DNA of 64,000 nt, taken from the NCBI RefSeq assembly GCF_001610975.1, contig NZ_CP013342.1:1931001-1995000 (forward strand). The letters run 5' to 3'. The stretch comes from Sphingopyxis terrae subsp. terrae NBRC 15098 (lineage in GTDB: Bacteria; Pseudomonadota; Alphaproteobacteria; Sphingomonadales; Sphingomonadaceae). This document shows, one piece after another, positions 28,426 to 36,740 of the stretch. Numbering within the stretch: position 1 is the stretch's first letter; every line of letters starts with the position of its first letter. The position numbers were made by a program, and so were the translations under genes. The notes under the pieces are model-generated. The model was not told the origin of the DNA. It worked only from the letters and a program-made list of their open reading frames with translations, and did not search any database.

Positions 28426-31023
28426 TCAGGCCGTGGCGGCGACGGGCGCGCGCGTGTCATTGCGCACCGGCGCACGCGAGACGATCTGGTGCACCGCCGC
28501 CATCGCCTGCGCAAAGGCCATGCCGCGGGGTCCGGCGATGTAGCGCGGCTGCCAATCGGTCGCGAATTTTGCCTTGTAGCTGCGCAAACCTTCGAAACCA
28601 TAGAGCATCTCGCCATGGCGAAAGACGAAGGCGGCACCCTTCGCCCAAGCGGGCGCAAGCTTGCGCCCCTCGATCCCCGACAGTGGCGCGATGCCGAGCG
28701 TGAACCAGCGGTATCCCGCTTGCTGCGCATGTTGCATCAGGCGAATGAACAGGAAGTCCATGACGCCATAGGGGATGTCCTTCACATGGCGCATCAGGTC
28801 GACCGACATTTCGGTGCCATTGGGGGTCGCCAAAATATTGGCGAAAGCGACGATCCGCCCCCCTATCCGGACCACCGCGCAGGGAAAGCGCGCCATATAG
28901 GCGGGATCGAAGCGGCCGAGGCTGAACGCTTTTTCGCGCTGCTTCTTCGCGTGTAGCCAATCGTCCGACACGGCCTTGAGTTCGGCCAGATGCGCGGGAA
29001 CCTCGGCGGCGGCGATTACGGCGAATTCGGCGCCGTCCTGCACCGCGCGGCGCTCGGCGTGGCGCAGCGTCTTTGCCTGCGGCCCGGCAAGGGTGAAGCG
29101 GGCAAGCTCGACGCGCGCCTCTTCGCCATATTTGACGATCGACAGCCCAAGGTCGATCGCTTGCGGCAGGCAGGCCGCGCTGATCTGATAGAGCAGGATA
29201 CGCCCCTGCGCCGCGTCGGCCATCTCGCGCAGCTTCCACAAGAGATCGGCCCATCGGTCCTCGTTGCCGACCGGATCGCCCATCACGATCCAGTTGCCGC
29301 CCTGCACCCGGTACATCAGGAAGGCGTCGCCCTCGTCGGCGAGCAGGAAGCGCTTGTCGCCGGTATAGGCCAGAAAGGCATCGGTGCTGTCGCTGAGCGC
29401 CAGCGCCGGTTCGAGGGCATCGAACCCCACCGGCGTATCGCGCACCGTGCGGGCCGACGGCGCGAATAGCCGCCACAGCGCGAGGCCGGTGATCAGCACC
29501 GCGATCCCGAAACTCGCGCGCAGAAAACGCGGCGCGTCGCCGCGCAAGCTGAATTGCCACCACAGGCTGCTGGTATAATCGATATGCTTATAGGCAAAGA
29601 GGCCGACGAAGGCTGAGCCGAGGATGGCGATCAGCGCGGCGACGATCCAGCCGGTCGACAGCGGTGCGTCGATCAGCGCGGTCTTGCGATAAAAGGCCGG
29701 GCGGCTCCATTGCAGCGCGGCGCAGATGGCGAGGAGGATGACCGCCTCCTCATAGTCGAACCCTTTGGTCAGCGAAAAGATGGCGGCCGCTAGCAACAGC
29801 GCACGCGTCGCAACGAAGGCGCCGTTGAGGCGGCGTAGCAGGCCGGGCGCCAGGAAAAGCAGCAGCGTACCCGACAGGCTGGCCGCGATATGCGATGCCT
29901 CGACGAAGGGCAGCGGCAGGATATGCCGCAAATCGTGCATCCGTCCCGCCTCGGCGGGGGTCGACCCCGACAGGAGCAGGATCAGGCCGCCGGCGAAGAC
30001 AAGTGCGGCGAACAGCGGCGGTGCCAGTTCGCGGAGAAGCGATTCGCTCGCCGCGGCGAACTGGCGCGCCGGGGCGTGCCACGCCTTGCTTTCGTGCCAG
30101 GCAAGCAGCAGCGCGGCGAGCAGCAGCGGCAGCAGATAATAGATGACGCGATAGGCGAGCAGCGCGGCGAGGAGCTGCGCCTTGTCGCCGGGGACCATCG
30201 CGATCACCACCGCCTCGAACACGCCGAGCCCGCCGGGCACATGGCTGATCAGCGCGGCAATGATTGCAAAGGCATAGCCAAGGAAAAAGGCGGGGTAGGC
30301 GGCTGGGTCGGGCGCCGGCAGCAGCACAAACAGCGCCGCGCTGGCCGCAGCCAGATCGAGCGCGGCGACGAGCGTCATCGACGCACTTGTCTTCAGGTCC
30401 GGGATCGGGGTGCGCCATCCGCCGATGTCGAGCGCGGTCAGCCCGAAATGGCGGAGCAGCAGCGGGATCAGGCACAGGGTCGCGACGACCATTCCGCCGA
30501 GATGCAACCAGTGCAGCGACAGGCCGATGTCGAAAATCGGCAGCAACTGCGTACTCGCCATGGCCGCCAGACCCGCGAGCAGAACGACGCCGTTCCAGAA
30601 GCTCAGGCTGGCGAGCGCGATCACGCTGCCGACCTCTCCGCCGCTGAGCCCGGCGGCGCGGTAGACGCGGTAGCGCGCCGAGCCGCCGGTCAGCAGGGCC
30701 AGGCCCAGATTGTGGCTGAGCGTGTAGCTTGTGAAGGAGGCAAGGGCCGCGGTGCGCCAGGGCAGTTTGCGGCCGATGACGCGCAATGCCCCCGTGTCGT
30801 AGAGGGTGAGCAGCAGATAGCTGGCCGCGGTGAGCAGCAGCGCGAATCCGATCTGCACGTTCGAAACCGCGCGAAAAGCCTCTCGAATCGCGTGCGGGCG
30901 CACCGAATGCAGCAAATGATAGAGCGCGGTGAAGCCGAGCGCCGCGACGACCAGCGCGGCTGCGATCGACAACGTCCGGCGATGCCGCGAGGCCCAGGAT
31001 CGCACGCCCCCGAAAACCGTCAT
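28426..31023 (-). CDS. mprF: Bifunctional phosphatidylglycerol aminoacyltransferase/flippase (MprF/LpiA)
   Basis: An 865-residue integral membrane protein. The N-terminal ~500 residues carry about 13-14 helices forming the flippase. The C-terminal DUF2156 GNAT-like synthetase domain shows FLAYTGDKRFLLADEGDAFLMY, GDPVGNEDRW and YRWFTLGIAPLSGIEGRK. MprF transfers Lys or Ala from aminoacyl-tRNA to phosphatidylglycerol and moves the product outward, which lowers surface negative charge. The ATG at 31023 overlaps the DUF2147 stop (ATGA). The upstream VirJ-like gene is the typical partner of this family in alphaproteobacteria. Confidence 0.93.
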   Translation of the reverse strand: MTVFGGVRSWASRHRRTLSIAAALVVAALGFTALYHLLHSVRPHAIREAFRAVSNVQIGFALLLTAASYLLLTLYDTGALRVIGRKLPWRTAALASFTSYTLSHNLGLALLTGGSARYRVYRAAGLSGGEVGSVIALASLSFWNGVVLLAGLAAMASTQLLPIFDIGLSLHWLHLGGMVVATLCLIPLLLRHFGLTALDIGGWRTPIPDLKTSASMTLVAALDLAAASAALFVLLPAPDPAAYPAFFLGYAFAIIAALISHVPGGLGVFEAVVIAMVPGDKAQLLAALLAYRVIYYLLPLLLAALLLAWHESKAWHAPARQFAAASESLLRELAPPLFAALVFAGGLILLLSGSTPAEAGRMHDLRHILPLPFVEASHIAASLSGTLLLFLAPGLLRRLNGAFVATRALLLAAAIFSLTKGFDYEEAVILLAICAALQWSRPAFYRKTALIDAPLSTGWIVAALIAILGSAFVGLFAYKHIDYTSSLWWQFSLRGDAPRFLRASFGIAVLITGLALWRLFAPSARTVRDTPVGFDALEPALALSDSTDAFLAYTGDKRFLLADEGDAFLMYRVQGGNWIVMGDPVGNEDRWADLLWKLREMADAAQGRILLYQISAACLPQAIDLGLSIVKYGEEARVELARFTLAGPQAKTLRHAERRAVQDGAEFAVIAAAEVPAHLAELKAVSDDWLHAKKQREKAFSLGRFDPAYMARFPCAVVRIGGRIVAFANILATPNGTEMSVDLMRHVKDIPYGVMDFLFIRLMQHAQQAGYRWFTLGIAPLSGIEGRKLAPAWAKGAAFVFRHGEMLYGFEGLRSYKAKFATDWQPRYIAGPRGMAFAQAMAAVHQIVSRAPVRNDTRAPVAATA

Positions 31024-31418
31024 CGACGCGTCCACTCCTGATGTTTGCAGATCAGCCCGCCCAGGATGCAACCCGAAATTCGCAAGCTGTTCGGGTTCCT
31101 TACCTCGATCGTCGAATAAAAGCGACGACCCTGGTCGGGCACATAGACCTGCCCGGTCCAGCGCCCCGCACCCGTCGCGCGATAGTCGCTGAGCAATTCG
31201 GTGCCGATCAATGCCGTGACACCGGCGTCGCGCGCGTCGGAGAGGGCGGTGGGGCTGGCCCAGACGATATTGCCGCACAGCATCGCGCCGCAATTGCGCG
31301 TGCGCACCAGGATGGTGCCTTTCGGATTCTGCCAGACGCCGATCGGGCTGGCGGCGGGCGTCGGGGCCGGAATGCCGGTCGCGGCGCCGAGCAGCAGAGC
31401 GATTGCCAGAGCCTTCAT
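31020..31418 (-). CDS. DUF2147 domain-containing exported protein
   Basis: The 132-residue product has a signal peptide (MKALAIALLLGAATGIPAPTPAAS) and a DUF2147 lipocalin-like domain: PIGVWQNPKGTILVRTRNCGAMLCGNIVW at the start and GCILGGLICKHQEWTR at the end, with two Cys pairs. The ATG at 31418 is preceded by GGAGAAACTGAT. It sits between virJ-like and mprF genes in a coupled operon, so a role in handling modified lipids or the envelope is plausible but unproven. Confidence 0.88.
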   Translation of the reverse strand: MKALAIALLLGAATGIPAPTPAASPIGVWQNPKGTILVRTRNCGAMLCGNIVWASPTALSDARDAGVTALIGTELLSDYRATGAGRWTGQVYVPDQGRRFYSTIEVRNPNSLRISGCILGGLICKHQEWTRR

Positions 31419-31419
31419 A

Positions 31420-32229
31420 TCAGTTTCTCCGTTGGGGCGGTGCGTGCATCCGGTCGGTCGCATGCGCAATGGCAGGGAAAATCGCGGCCTCGAGCGCCGC
31501 GTCGTCGGATTGCAGCTTGTGGCCGCCCGGCAAGGCGATCTTGCGCACGCCGGGCAAGGTCAGTTCGGGACACAGGCTGTCATTTTCCTTGATGCCCCAG
31601 ATGCAGGTGAGCGGCGCCCAGTCGAGCTGCGATGCGGTCGGCAGGGCGAGTTGGTCGGGGATTTCGAGACCGGCGAGTTCGATCGGCGAGGCGCGGAAGA
31701 TGATATCGTGGCCGGGGACGATCAGGATGACGGCGCTGATCGGCGTCCGGTCGGCCGCGGGCATCGCGGCGAGGCCGGCGTGCAACATGTCGGCGCCAAA
31801 GGATTGCCCGATCAGGACGACGCGGCGCGTGCGGCCGAGCCGCATCGCCCGCGCCATCGCATTCTCGATCAGCGTTGCCGCTTCCTGCGGCGTCCGGCGC
31901 GGCGAGAAATAGGCGAGCGAATTGACTGTCACTACCGCGTAGCCGCGGCGATTGATCCGCCGCGACACCGGCGGGGTCATGCCGACCTTGTTCCCCATGT
32001 CGCCCGACAGCATCACGATCGCAGGCCGGTCGGGTCCGGCGGCGTCCGACGCGAGATCGCGGTAGAGGGGTCCGTGATAATAGCCCGCCCAGACATAAAA
32101 ATCGCCGAGCGCGAGCAGCGCCAGCAGCAGGCCGGCGAGCGCCAGCCGGACGCCGCGCCCCACGCCGCCGCGGCGGGCGGCGGGCGAAGCGGGTTCGGCG
32201 ATCGATGCCAGGTCGGCGTGCGCGGTCAC
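31420..32229 (-). CDS. VirJ/AcvB-like alpha/beta-hydrolase (putative lysyl-phosphatidylglycerol hydrolase)
   Basis: A 269-residue protein with an N-terminal signal-anchor (GVRLALAGLLLALLALGDFYVWAG) and a periplasmic alpha/beta-hydrolase domain. The nucleophile elbow is VVLIGQSFGADMLH, and PAIVMLSGDMGNK and IWGIKENDSLCPEL match the VirJ domain. In Agrobacterium and Rhizobium AcvB/AtvA proteins are encoded with the MprF/LpiA synthetase and hydrolyse its aminoacyl-lipid product. The GTG at 32229 follows GGGAGTATCCCC and starts the operon; longer in-frame starts look unlikely. Confidence 0.86.
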   Translation of the reverse strand: MTAHADLASIAEPASPAARRGGVGRGVRLALAGLLLALLALGDFYVWAGYYHGPLYRDLASDAAGPDRPAIVMLSGDMGNKVGMTPPVSRRINRRGYAVVTVNSLAYFSPRRTPQEAATLIENAMARAMRLGRTRRVVLIGQSFGADMLHAGLAAMPAADRTPISAVILIVPGHDIIFRASPIELAGLEIPDQLALPTASQLDWAPLTCIWGIKENDSLCPELTLPGVRKIALPGGHKLQSDDAALEAAIFPAIAHATDRMHAPPQRRN

Positions 32230-32471
32230 GGGGATACTCCCATTGAGCAGGATCGCGTTATGAAACCGGTCGGCCGTCCGGATGCTGGCGCGCAAATTAC
32301 CATATTGTCATGTCGCGGCCATCACCCCGTCGGTCGCGGCCGCCTAATAGGGGTTTGTCCAAGGCGGGATCGCCCCCTGTCCACCCAGACCCCGCCCTGG
32401 ACGTCCTGTTTCCCCGCCGGCCCCGTCGCGTTGACCGGGACCGTGCGGCGGGACCATTCGGAGTGATAGAG

Positions 32472-32756
32472 ATGGCACGTTTTGGTTCCCTGATCGGCGT
32501 CGGCCTGGCCGCGACGATGATGATCGCCGCCCCGAGCTTTGCGGCAACCACCCCGGCGAAGCCCGCGACGACCGCGGTCAAGCCCGCCGCAAAGCCCGTC
32601 AAGCAGGCTGCCGCCAAGCCGAAGGCCGCATCGCAGCGCGTCGCCGCAGCCCGCCCCACCGGCCATATGGTCAAGGCGAAGCAGGCGAACGGCAAGACCG
32701 TGACCTATAATTGCAGCCTTCCCGGCAACAAGAACAAGCAGGCTTGCAAGGGCTGA
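32472..32756 (+). CDS. Small exported Lys/Ala-rich protein
   Basis: Not recognised. The 94-residue product has a signal peptide (SLIGVGLAATMMIAAPSFA), a basic low-complexity stretch made of Ala, Lys and Pro (PAKPATTAVKPAAKPVKQAA), and a short C-terminal tail with two cysteines (YNCSLPG, QACKG) that can form one disulfide. It is basic and should be free in the periplasm or bound to acidic polymers. It stands alone between divergent virJ and convergent hemN and ends in a clear terminator, so it is a monocistronic gene. Confidence 0.72.
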   Translation: MARFGSLIGVGLAATMMIAAPSFAATTPAKPATTAVKPAAKPVKQAAAKPKAASQRVAAARPTGHMVKAKQANGKTVTYNCSLPGNKNKQACKG

Positions 32757-32790
32757 CCCCGGCACCCGAAGCCCCGAACAACCTGCTGCT

Positions 32791-32827
32791 GGCCAGCTCT
32801 CGCGCCCCGAGAGCTGGCCTTTCTTGT
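32791..32827 (+). terminator. Rho-independent terminator
   Basis: GGCCAGCTCTC-GCGCCCC-GAGAGCTGGCC is a perfect 11-bp stem with a 7-nt loop followed by TTTCTTGTT. It lies 34 nt after the stop codon of the small exported-protein gene. Confidence 0.9.
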
Positions 32828-32849
32828 TCCGGCGAAGCGCGGCGCGCGA

Positions 32850-34175
32850 TCAGCGCGCGATGGCGGCGGTATCGGCAGGGGCGATGGTGCCGCGGAAGCG
32901 GTCGAAGCGCGCCGCAATGGTGCGGGCATAAGGCTGCGACCCCTCATCCAGCACCAGTTCGTCGCCATCCCAGCGGATCAGTCCGCGCTGCGCGACATCG
33001 GTGAGCGCCGGGCGCGCGGCATCGGCCCATGCCGCGGGCAGCGCGGCGCGTCCCTGACACAGGATGGCCTTGATGATCGCGCCGCGCAGGCGGTCTTCAT
33101 CGGCTACCGCGACGCCGCGCACGGCGGCAAGCCGCCCTTCGCCGATCAGGTCGCGATAGGGGCCGGCGCGCTTTTCATTCTGGACGATCAACCCCGGAAA
33201 GCGGCTGATCGCGCTCGCCCCGAAGCCGAGGAGGACGGGGGCGTCGTCTTCGGTAAAGCCCTGGAAATTGCGGTTGACGCGCCCCGCCTTGGCCGCCGCG
33301 GCAAGCGGATCGCCCGGCAGCACGAAATGATCGAAGCCGACGGGAATATAGCCCGCCGCGGTCAGCCGTTCGAAACCGTGCGCCGCCTGTTCGAAGCGCA
33401 ACCGGTCGTCGGGCAGGTCGGTCGCGTCGATGCGTCGTTGCCGCGGCAACATCGCGGGCAGATGGGCATAGCCGAACAGCGCGATCCGGCTGGGAGCGAG
33501 GCGGATCGTTTCGTCGAGCGTCGCGTTAAGATCGGCGATGCTCTGCCCCGGCAGCCCGTACATCAGGTCGAAATTGATCGCGTCGATCCCGCGCAGGCGC
33601 AGCGCCGCGACCGTCGCCTCGATATCGCGGAGCGGCTGGACGCGGCCGATCGCCTGCTGGATGTGCGGGGCAAAGGTCTGAACGCCCAGGCTGACGCGCG
33701 TGACGTTCGACGCGGCGAGCACAAGCGCCCATTCGGTCGTGAAGCCGCGCGGATCGATCTCGATCGATATTTCGGGCCGGCTGACGTCGAAGACGGTCAG
33801 CAGGCGGTCGAGGATGCGGACGAATTCAACGGGCGCGACCGCATTGGGGCTGCCGCCGCCAAAAGCGATATGCTGGACGCGCGCGCGGCCGCCGATCCGT
33901 TTCGCCACCATCGCGATTTCGGCGCGTAGCGCGACGAGATAGTCGGCGAGCCGCTGCTTGCGGCCCGCGGCCCCGGTATTGCAGCCGCAATACCAGCAAA
34001 TCTGTTCGCAAAAGGGGATATGGGCATAGAGCGAAAGCGGCGTGGCCGGCTCGATCGCATCAAGCGCCCGCGCATAATCGGCTTCGCCCACCGCGTCGCC
34101 GAATTCCACCGCGGTGGGATAGCTGGTGTAGCGCGGCACGGGCTTTGCGAGCAGCTCAGGATAATAGGTCCACAT
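32850..34175 (-). CDS. hemN: Oxygen-independent coproporphyrinogen III oxidase
   Basis: Radical SAM enzyme of haem synthesis that decarboxylates coproporphyrinogen III without oxygen. The cluster motif HIPFCEQICWYCGCN (CX3CX2CXC) is classic HemN, preceded by VPRYTSYPTAVEF and followed by GGGSPN. C-terminal HemN_C segments are present (NRNFQGFTEDDAPVLLGFGASAISRFP). The ATG at 34175 (MWTYYP) is favoured because AGGA lies 9 nt upstream; an ATG 6 nt earlier (34181) is too close to it. An FNR box lies 36 nt upstream, fitting expression at low oxygen together with the cbb3 oxidase, which needs haem. Confidence 0.95.
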   Translation of the reverse strand: MWTYYPELLAKPVPRYTSYPTAVEFGDAVGEADYARALDAIEPATPLSLYAHIPFCEQICWYCGCNTGAAGRKQRLADYLVALRAEIAMVAKRIGGRARVQHIAFGGGSPNAVAPVEFVRILDRLLTVFDVSRPEISIEIDPRGFTTEWALVLAASNVTRVSLGVQTFAPHIQQAIGRVQPLRDIEATVAALRLRGIDAINFDLMYGLPGQSIADLNATLDETIRLAPSRIALFGYAHLPAMLPRQRRIDATDLPDDRLRFEQAAHGFERLTAAGYIPVGFDHFVLPGDPLAAAAKAGRVNRNFQGFTEDDAPVLLGFGASAISRFPGLIVQNEKRAGPYRDLIGEGRLAAVRGVAVADEDRLRGAIIKAILCQGRAALPAAWADAARPALTDVAQRGLIRWDGDELVLDEGSQPYARTIAARFDRFRGTIAPADTAAIAR

Positions 34176-34210
34176 GGCCATGGTCCTACGGGCGGGCGGT
34201 CTTTGCCGCA

Positions 34211-34224
34211 TTGACCAAGGTCAA
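34211..34224. promoter_or_regulatory. FNR/FixK box upstream of hemN
   Basis: TTGAC-CAAG-GTCAA is a perfect palindrome matching the FNR/FixK consensus TTGAT-N4-ATCAA with one symmetrical change per half. Its centre is 42.5 nt upstream of the hemN ATG at 34175. It lies in the 65-nt gap between hemN and the small Cys-rich gene, so hemN probably has its own oxygen-regulated promoter. Confidence 0.85.
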
Positions 34225-34240
34225 AGCGGCGGCGGCCATG

Positions 34241-34468
34241 TCAGCAACAACCCTTTTTGTCGTCGGTCGGCTTGCTGCGCCGCTCGGTCACGGCATGGCA
34301 GGGCTTCGAACAGGGGTGGTCGCCGGGCTTGTCCGGGGCGCCGGGAATGACGAGCAGATGCGTCCCGCCGCCGCATGCGGGAAGCAGCAAGATCTGCGCA
34401 TCGCTGGCAAGCGGCGCGAAGGCGAGTCCGGTGGCGGCGGCGAGCGAGGCGAGCGGGCGCAGGATCAT
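34241..34468 (-). CDS. Small cysteine-rich exported protein at the end of the cco operon
   Basis: Not recognised. The 75-residue product has an N-terminal signal peptide (PLASLAAATGLAFAPLASDA) and a short mature part with five cysteines: LPACGGG, HPCSKPCH and a C-terminal KKGCC. With nearby histidines this could bind Cu, Zn or haem, or form disulfides. The ATG shares ATGA with the ccoS stop, so it is translated with the cbb3 assembly genes. A role in metal or haem delivery to the oxidase is inferred only from context and cysteines. Confidence 0.7.
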   Translation of the reverse strand: MILRPLASLAAATGLAFAPLASDAQILLLPACGGGTHLLVIPGAPDKPGDHPCSKPCHAVTERRSKPTDDKKGCC

Positions 34469-34620
34469 GGCACGGCATCCTCTTCATCCTCGACGAAGAT
34501 GCGCAATGCGGCGCCGTCGAGATCGTCGAACTGGCCGTGGCGCAGCGACCAGAAGAAGGCCGCAAGACCGAGCAGTCCCAGCCCGAGCGCGATCGGGATC
34601 AGGAAAAGCAGGCCGTTCAC
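34465..34620 (-). CDS. ccoS: cbb3 oxidase maturation protein CcoS
   Basis: A short gene starting at GTG 34620, inside the stop of ccoI (GTGA). The 51-residue product has one membrane helix (LLFLIPIALGLGLLGLAAFF) followed by WSLRHGQFDDLDGAALRIF and an acidic tail (EDEEDAVP), the conserved CcoS pattern. CcoS is needed to insert haem and copper into the cbb3 catalytic subunit. It is the eighth gene of the ccoNOQPGHIS order. Confidence 0.93.
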   Translation of the reverse strand: MNGLLFLIPIALGLGLLGLAAFFWSLRHGQFDDLDGAALRIFVEDEEDAVP

Positions 34621-36740
34621 CGGATCGCCGCCTTCAGGCGCAGCGCGTTGCCCACCACGATCAGCGACGAACCCGACATCGCGATGGCCGCGATCAACGG
34701 GGTTACGTGGCCGAAGATGGCGAGCGGCACCGCGATGATATTATAGCCGATGGCGAGCGCGAAATTCTGCTTCACGATCCGCCGCGTCCGGCGCGCCATG
34801 CGCACCGTCTGCACCACCGGCATCAGCCGGTCGCCGAGGAAGATGCAGTCGGCGGCATTCTTGCCCGCGTCGCTTGCCGATCCCGGCGCCATAGAGGCAT
34901 AGCCGGCGGCCAGCGCCGGGCCGTCGTTGAGGCCGTCGCCGATCATAAGCACCCGGTGTCCGGCGCCCGCATGACGGGCGATCGCGGCGAGCTTGTCCTG
35001 CGGCGTCATGCCGGTCTGGGCGGTGATGCCGAGTTCGCGGGCGACGGGTGCCACCGCCTCGGCCCGATCGCCCGACAGGATCGTCGCGTCGATTCCCTCG
35101 GCCGCCAGCGCGTCGATTGCGGCGCGTGCGTCGGGGCGAAGCTGGTCGGCGAAGCGGATCGTCGCGAGCGGATCGCCGTCGATGGCGAGTTCGGTGGCCA
35201 GCGCGGTGCCCGCCGCGGGGCTTTGCGGGCGCCCGAGCGTGACCTTGTGACCATGCCAGTCCGCCTCGATCCCGAAACCCGGCGTTTCGCGTATAGTCTG
35301 GACCGCTTCGGGTACCACGCCGAGCGCCGACAGACCGCGCGTCAGCGCTTCGCTGAGCGGGTGGCGACTGGCCTGCGCCAACGCGAGGAGCAGCGGGCGA
35401 TGGGCGGGATCGACGGCGTCGAGATCGGTGGCGACCGGCCGGCCGAGCGTCAGCGTCCCCGTCTTGTCGATCAGCGCCCGGTCGACCTCGGCCATGCGTT
35501 CGAGCGCCGAGCCGTCCTTGATCAGCACACCGACCCGCATCAGCGCCCCCGCTGCGACGATCTGCGCCGCCGGAACCGCAAGGCCGAGTGCGCAGGGGCA
35601 GGTGATGATGAGCACCGCGACCGCGATCAGGAGGCTATGATGCCAGCCTGCGCCCGCGATCATCCAGCCCGTGAATGCGAGCAGCGCGAGCGTGTGGACC
35701 GCGGGCGCATAGAAGCGTGCGGCGCGATCGGCGATGCGGACATAGCGCGACTTGCCCTGCGCCGCCTCGCCCATCAGTCGTGCGATATCCGCGATGGCGG
35801 TGTCGGCGCCCGCGGCGGTGATCCGGACGCGGATCGGCGCGCCGAGATTGAGCGTGCCCGCGTGGACATGGTCGTCGACATGCACCGCCTGCGGCGCGCT
35901 TTCGCCGGTGAGCAGCGACAGGTCGATCTGGGTCGACCCCGCGACGATCACCCCGTCGGCGGCGAGCCGTTCGCCGGCGGCGACCAGCATCACCATGCCC
36001 GGCTGAAGCGCGGTCGCATCGACCCAATGGCCGCTGTCTTCACCGCGCAGCACCGTCGCGCCGGTGCCCATGTTGCGGAGCAGGGCGGTAACGCCGCCGC
36101 GGGCGCGGTCGCGCATCACGCTGTCGAGCCAACGTCCGCAGAGCAGGAAGAAGAGGAGCATGACGACGCCGTCGAAATAGGCGTGCTGGCCGTGCGTCGC
36201 GGTTTCGTAGACGCTGAGCGCGCTGGTGATGACGACGCCGATGCTGATCGGCACGTCCATATTGGTCCCGCCGTGGCGCAGCGCGCGCCATGCCGAGCGG
36301 AAGAAGGGGCGCCCCGAATAGGCGACGGTCGGCAGCGCGATCGCCGCCGACAGCCAGTGGAACAGGTCGCGTGTCGCGCCCTCGGCGCCCGACCAGACCG
36401 ATACCGACAGCAGCATGACGTTCATCATCGCGAAGCCCGCGACGGCCACCGCACGCAGCAATTCGCGGCTGCTCGCCGCTTCGGGATCGCCTTCGCCGGG
36501 GGCGTCGCCGATCGGATGCGCCTCGAACCCCAGCAGCGCGAAGGCGCCGACCAGATCGGGCGTCTCGGCGTCGGGGGTGCAGGCGATATGGACGCGCTTT
36601 TCGGTGAAGTTGACGCGCGCCGAAGCGATGCGCCGGTCGCGGACCAGCCCTTGTTCAAGCTTCGAGATGCAGCCCGCGCAGCGGATATCGGGAACCGCGA
36701 AGTCGCGCTCGACCAGTGGCGAGGCGGTGGCAACGCTCAT
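34617..36740 (-). CDS. ccoI: Copper-transporting P1B-type ATPase for cbb3 assembly (CcoI/FixI)
   Basis: A 707-residue heavy-metal P-type ATPase. The N-terminal metal-binding domain has DIRCAGCISKLE. The CPC motif in the membrane is ITCPCALGLAVPAA, the phosphorylation site is LIDKTGTLTLG, with SRHPLSEAL and GDGLNDGPALA in the catalytic domain. CcoI exports Cu+ to the periplasm for the CuB centre of cbb3 oxidase. ATG at 36740 overlaps the ccoH stop (ATGA) and its own stop overlaps ccoS. Confidence 0.95.
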   Translation of the reverse strand: MSVATASPLVERDFAVPDIRCAGCISKLEQGLVRDRRIASARVNFTEKRVHIACTPDAETPDLVGAFALLGFEAHPIGDAPGEGDPEAASSRELLRAVAVAGFAMMNVMLLSVSVWSGAEGATRDLFHWLSAAIALPTVAYSGRPFFRSAWRALRHGGTNMDVPISIGVVITSALSVYETATHGQHAYFDGVVMLLFFLLCGRWLDSVMRDRARGGVTALLRNMGTGATVLRGEDSGHWVDATALQPGMVMLVAAGERLAADGVIVAGSTQIDLSLLTGESAPQAVHVDDHVHAGTLNLGAPIRVRITAAGADTAIADIARLMGEAAQGKSRYVRIADRAARFYAPAVHTLALLAFTGWMIAGAGWHHSLLIAVAVLIITCPCALGLAVPAAQIVAAGALMRVGVLIKDGSALERMAEVDRALIDKTGTLTLGRPVATDLDAVDPAHRPLLLALAQASRHPLSEALTRGLSALGVVPEAVQTIRETPGFGIEADWHGHKVTLGRPQSPAAGTALATELAIDGDPLATIRFADQLRPDARAAIDALAAEGIDATILSGDRAEAVAPVARELGITAQTGMTPQDKLAAIARHAGAGHRVLMIGDGLNDGPALAAGYASMAPGSASDAGKNAADCIFLGDRLMPVVQTVRMARRTRRIVKQNFALAIGYNIIAVPLAIFGHVTPLIAAIAMSGSSLIVVGNALRLKAAIR

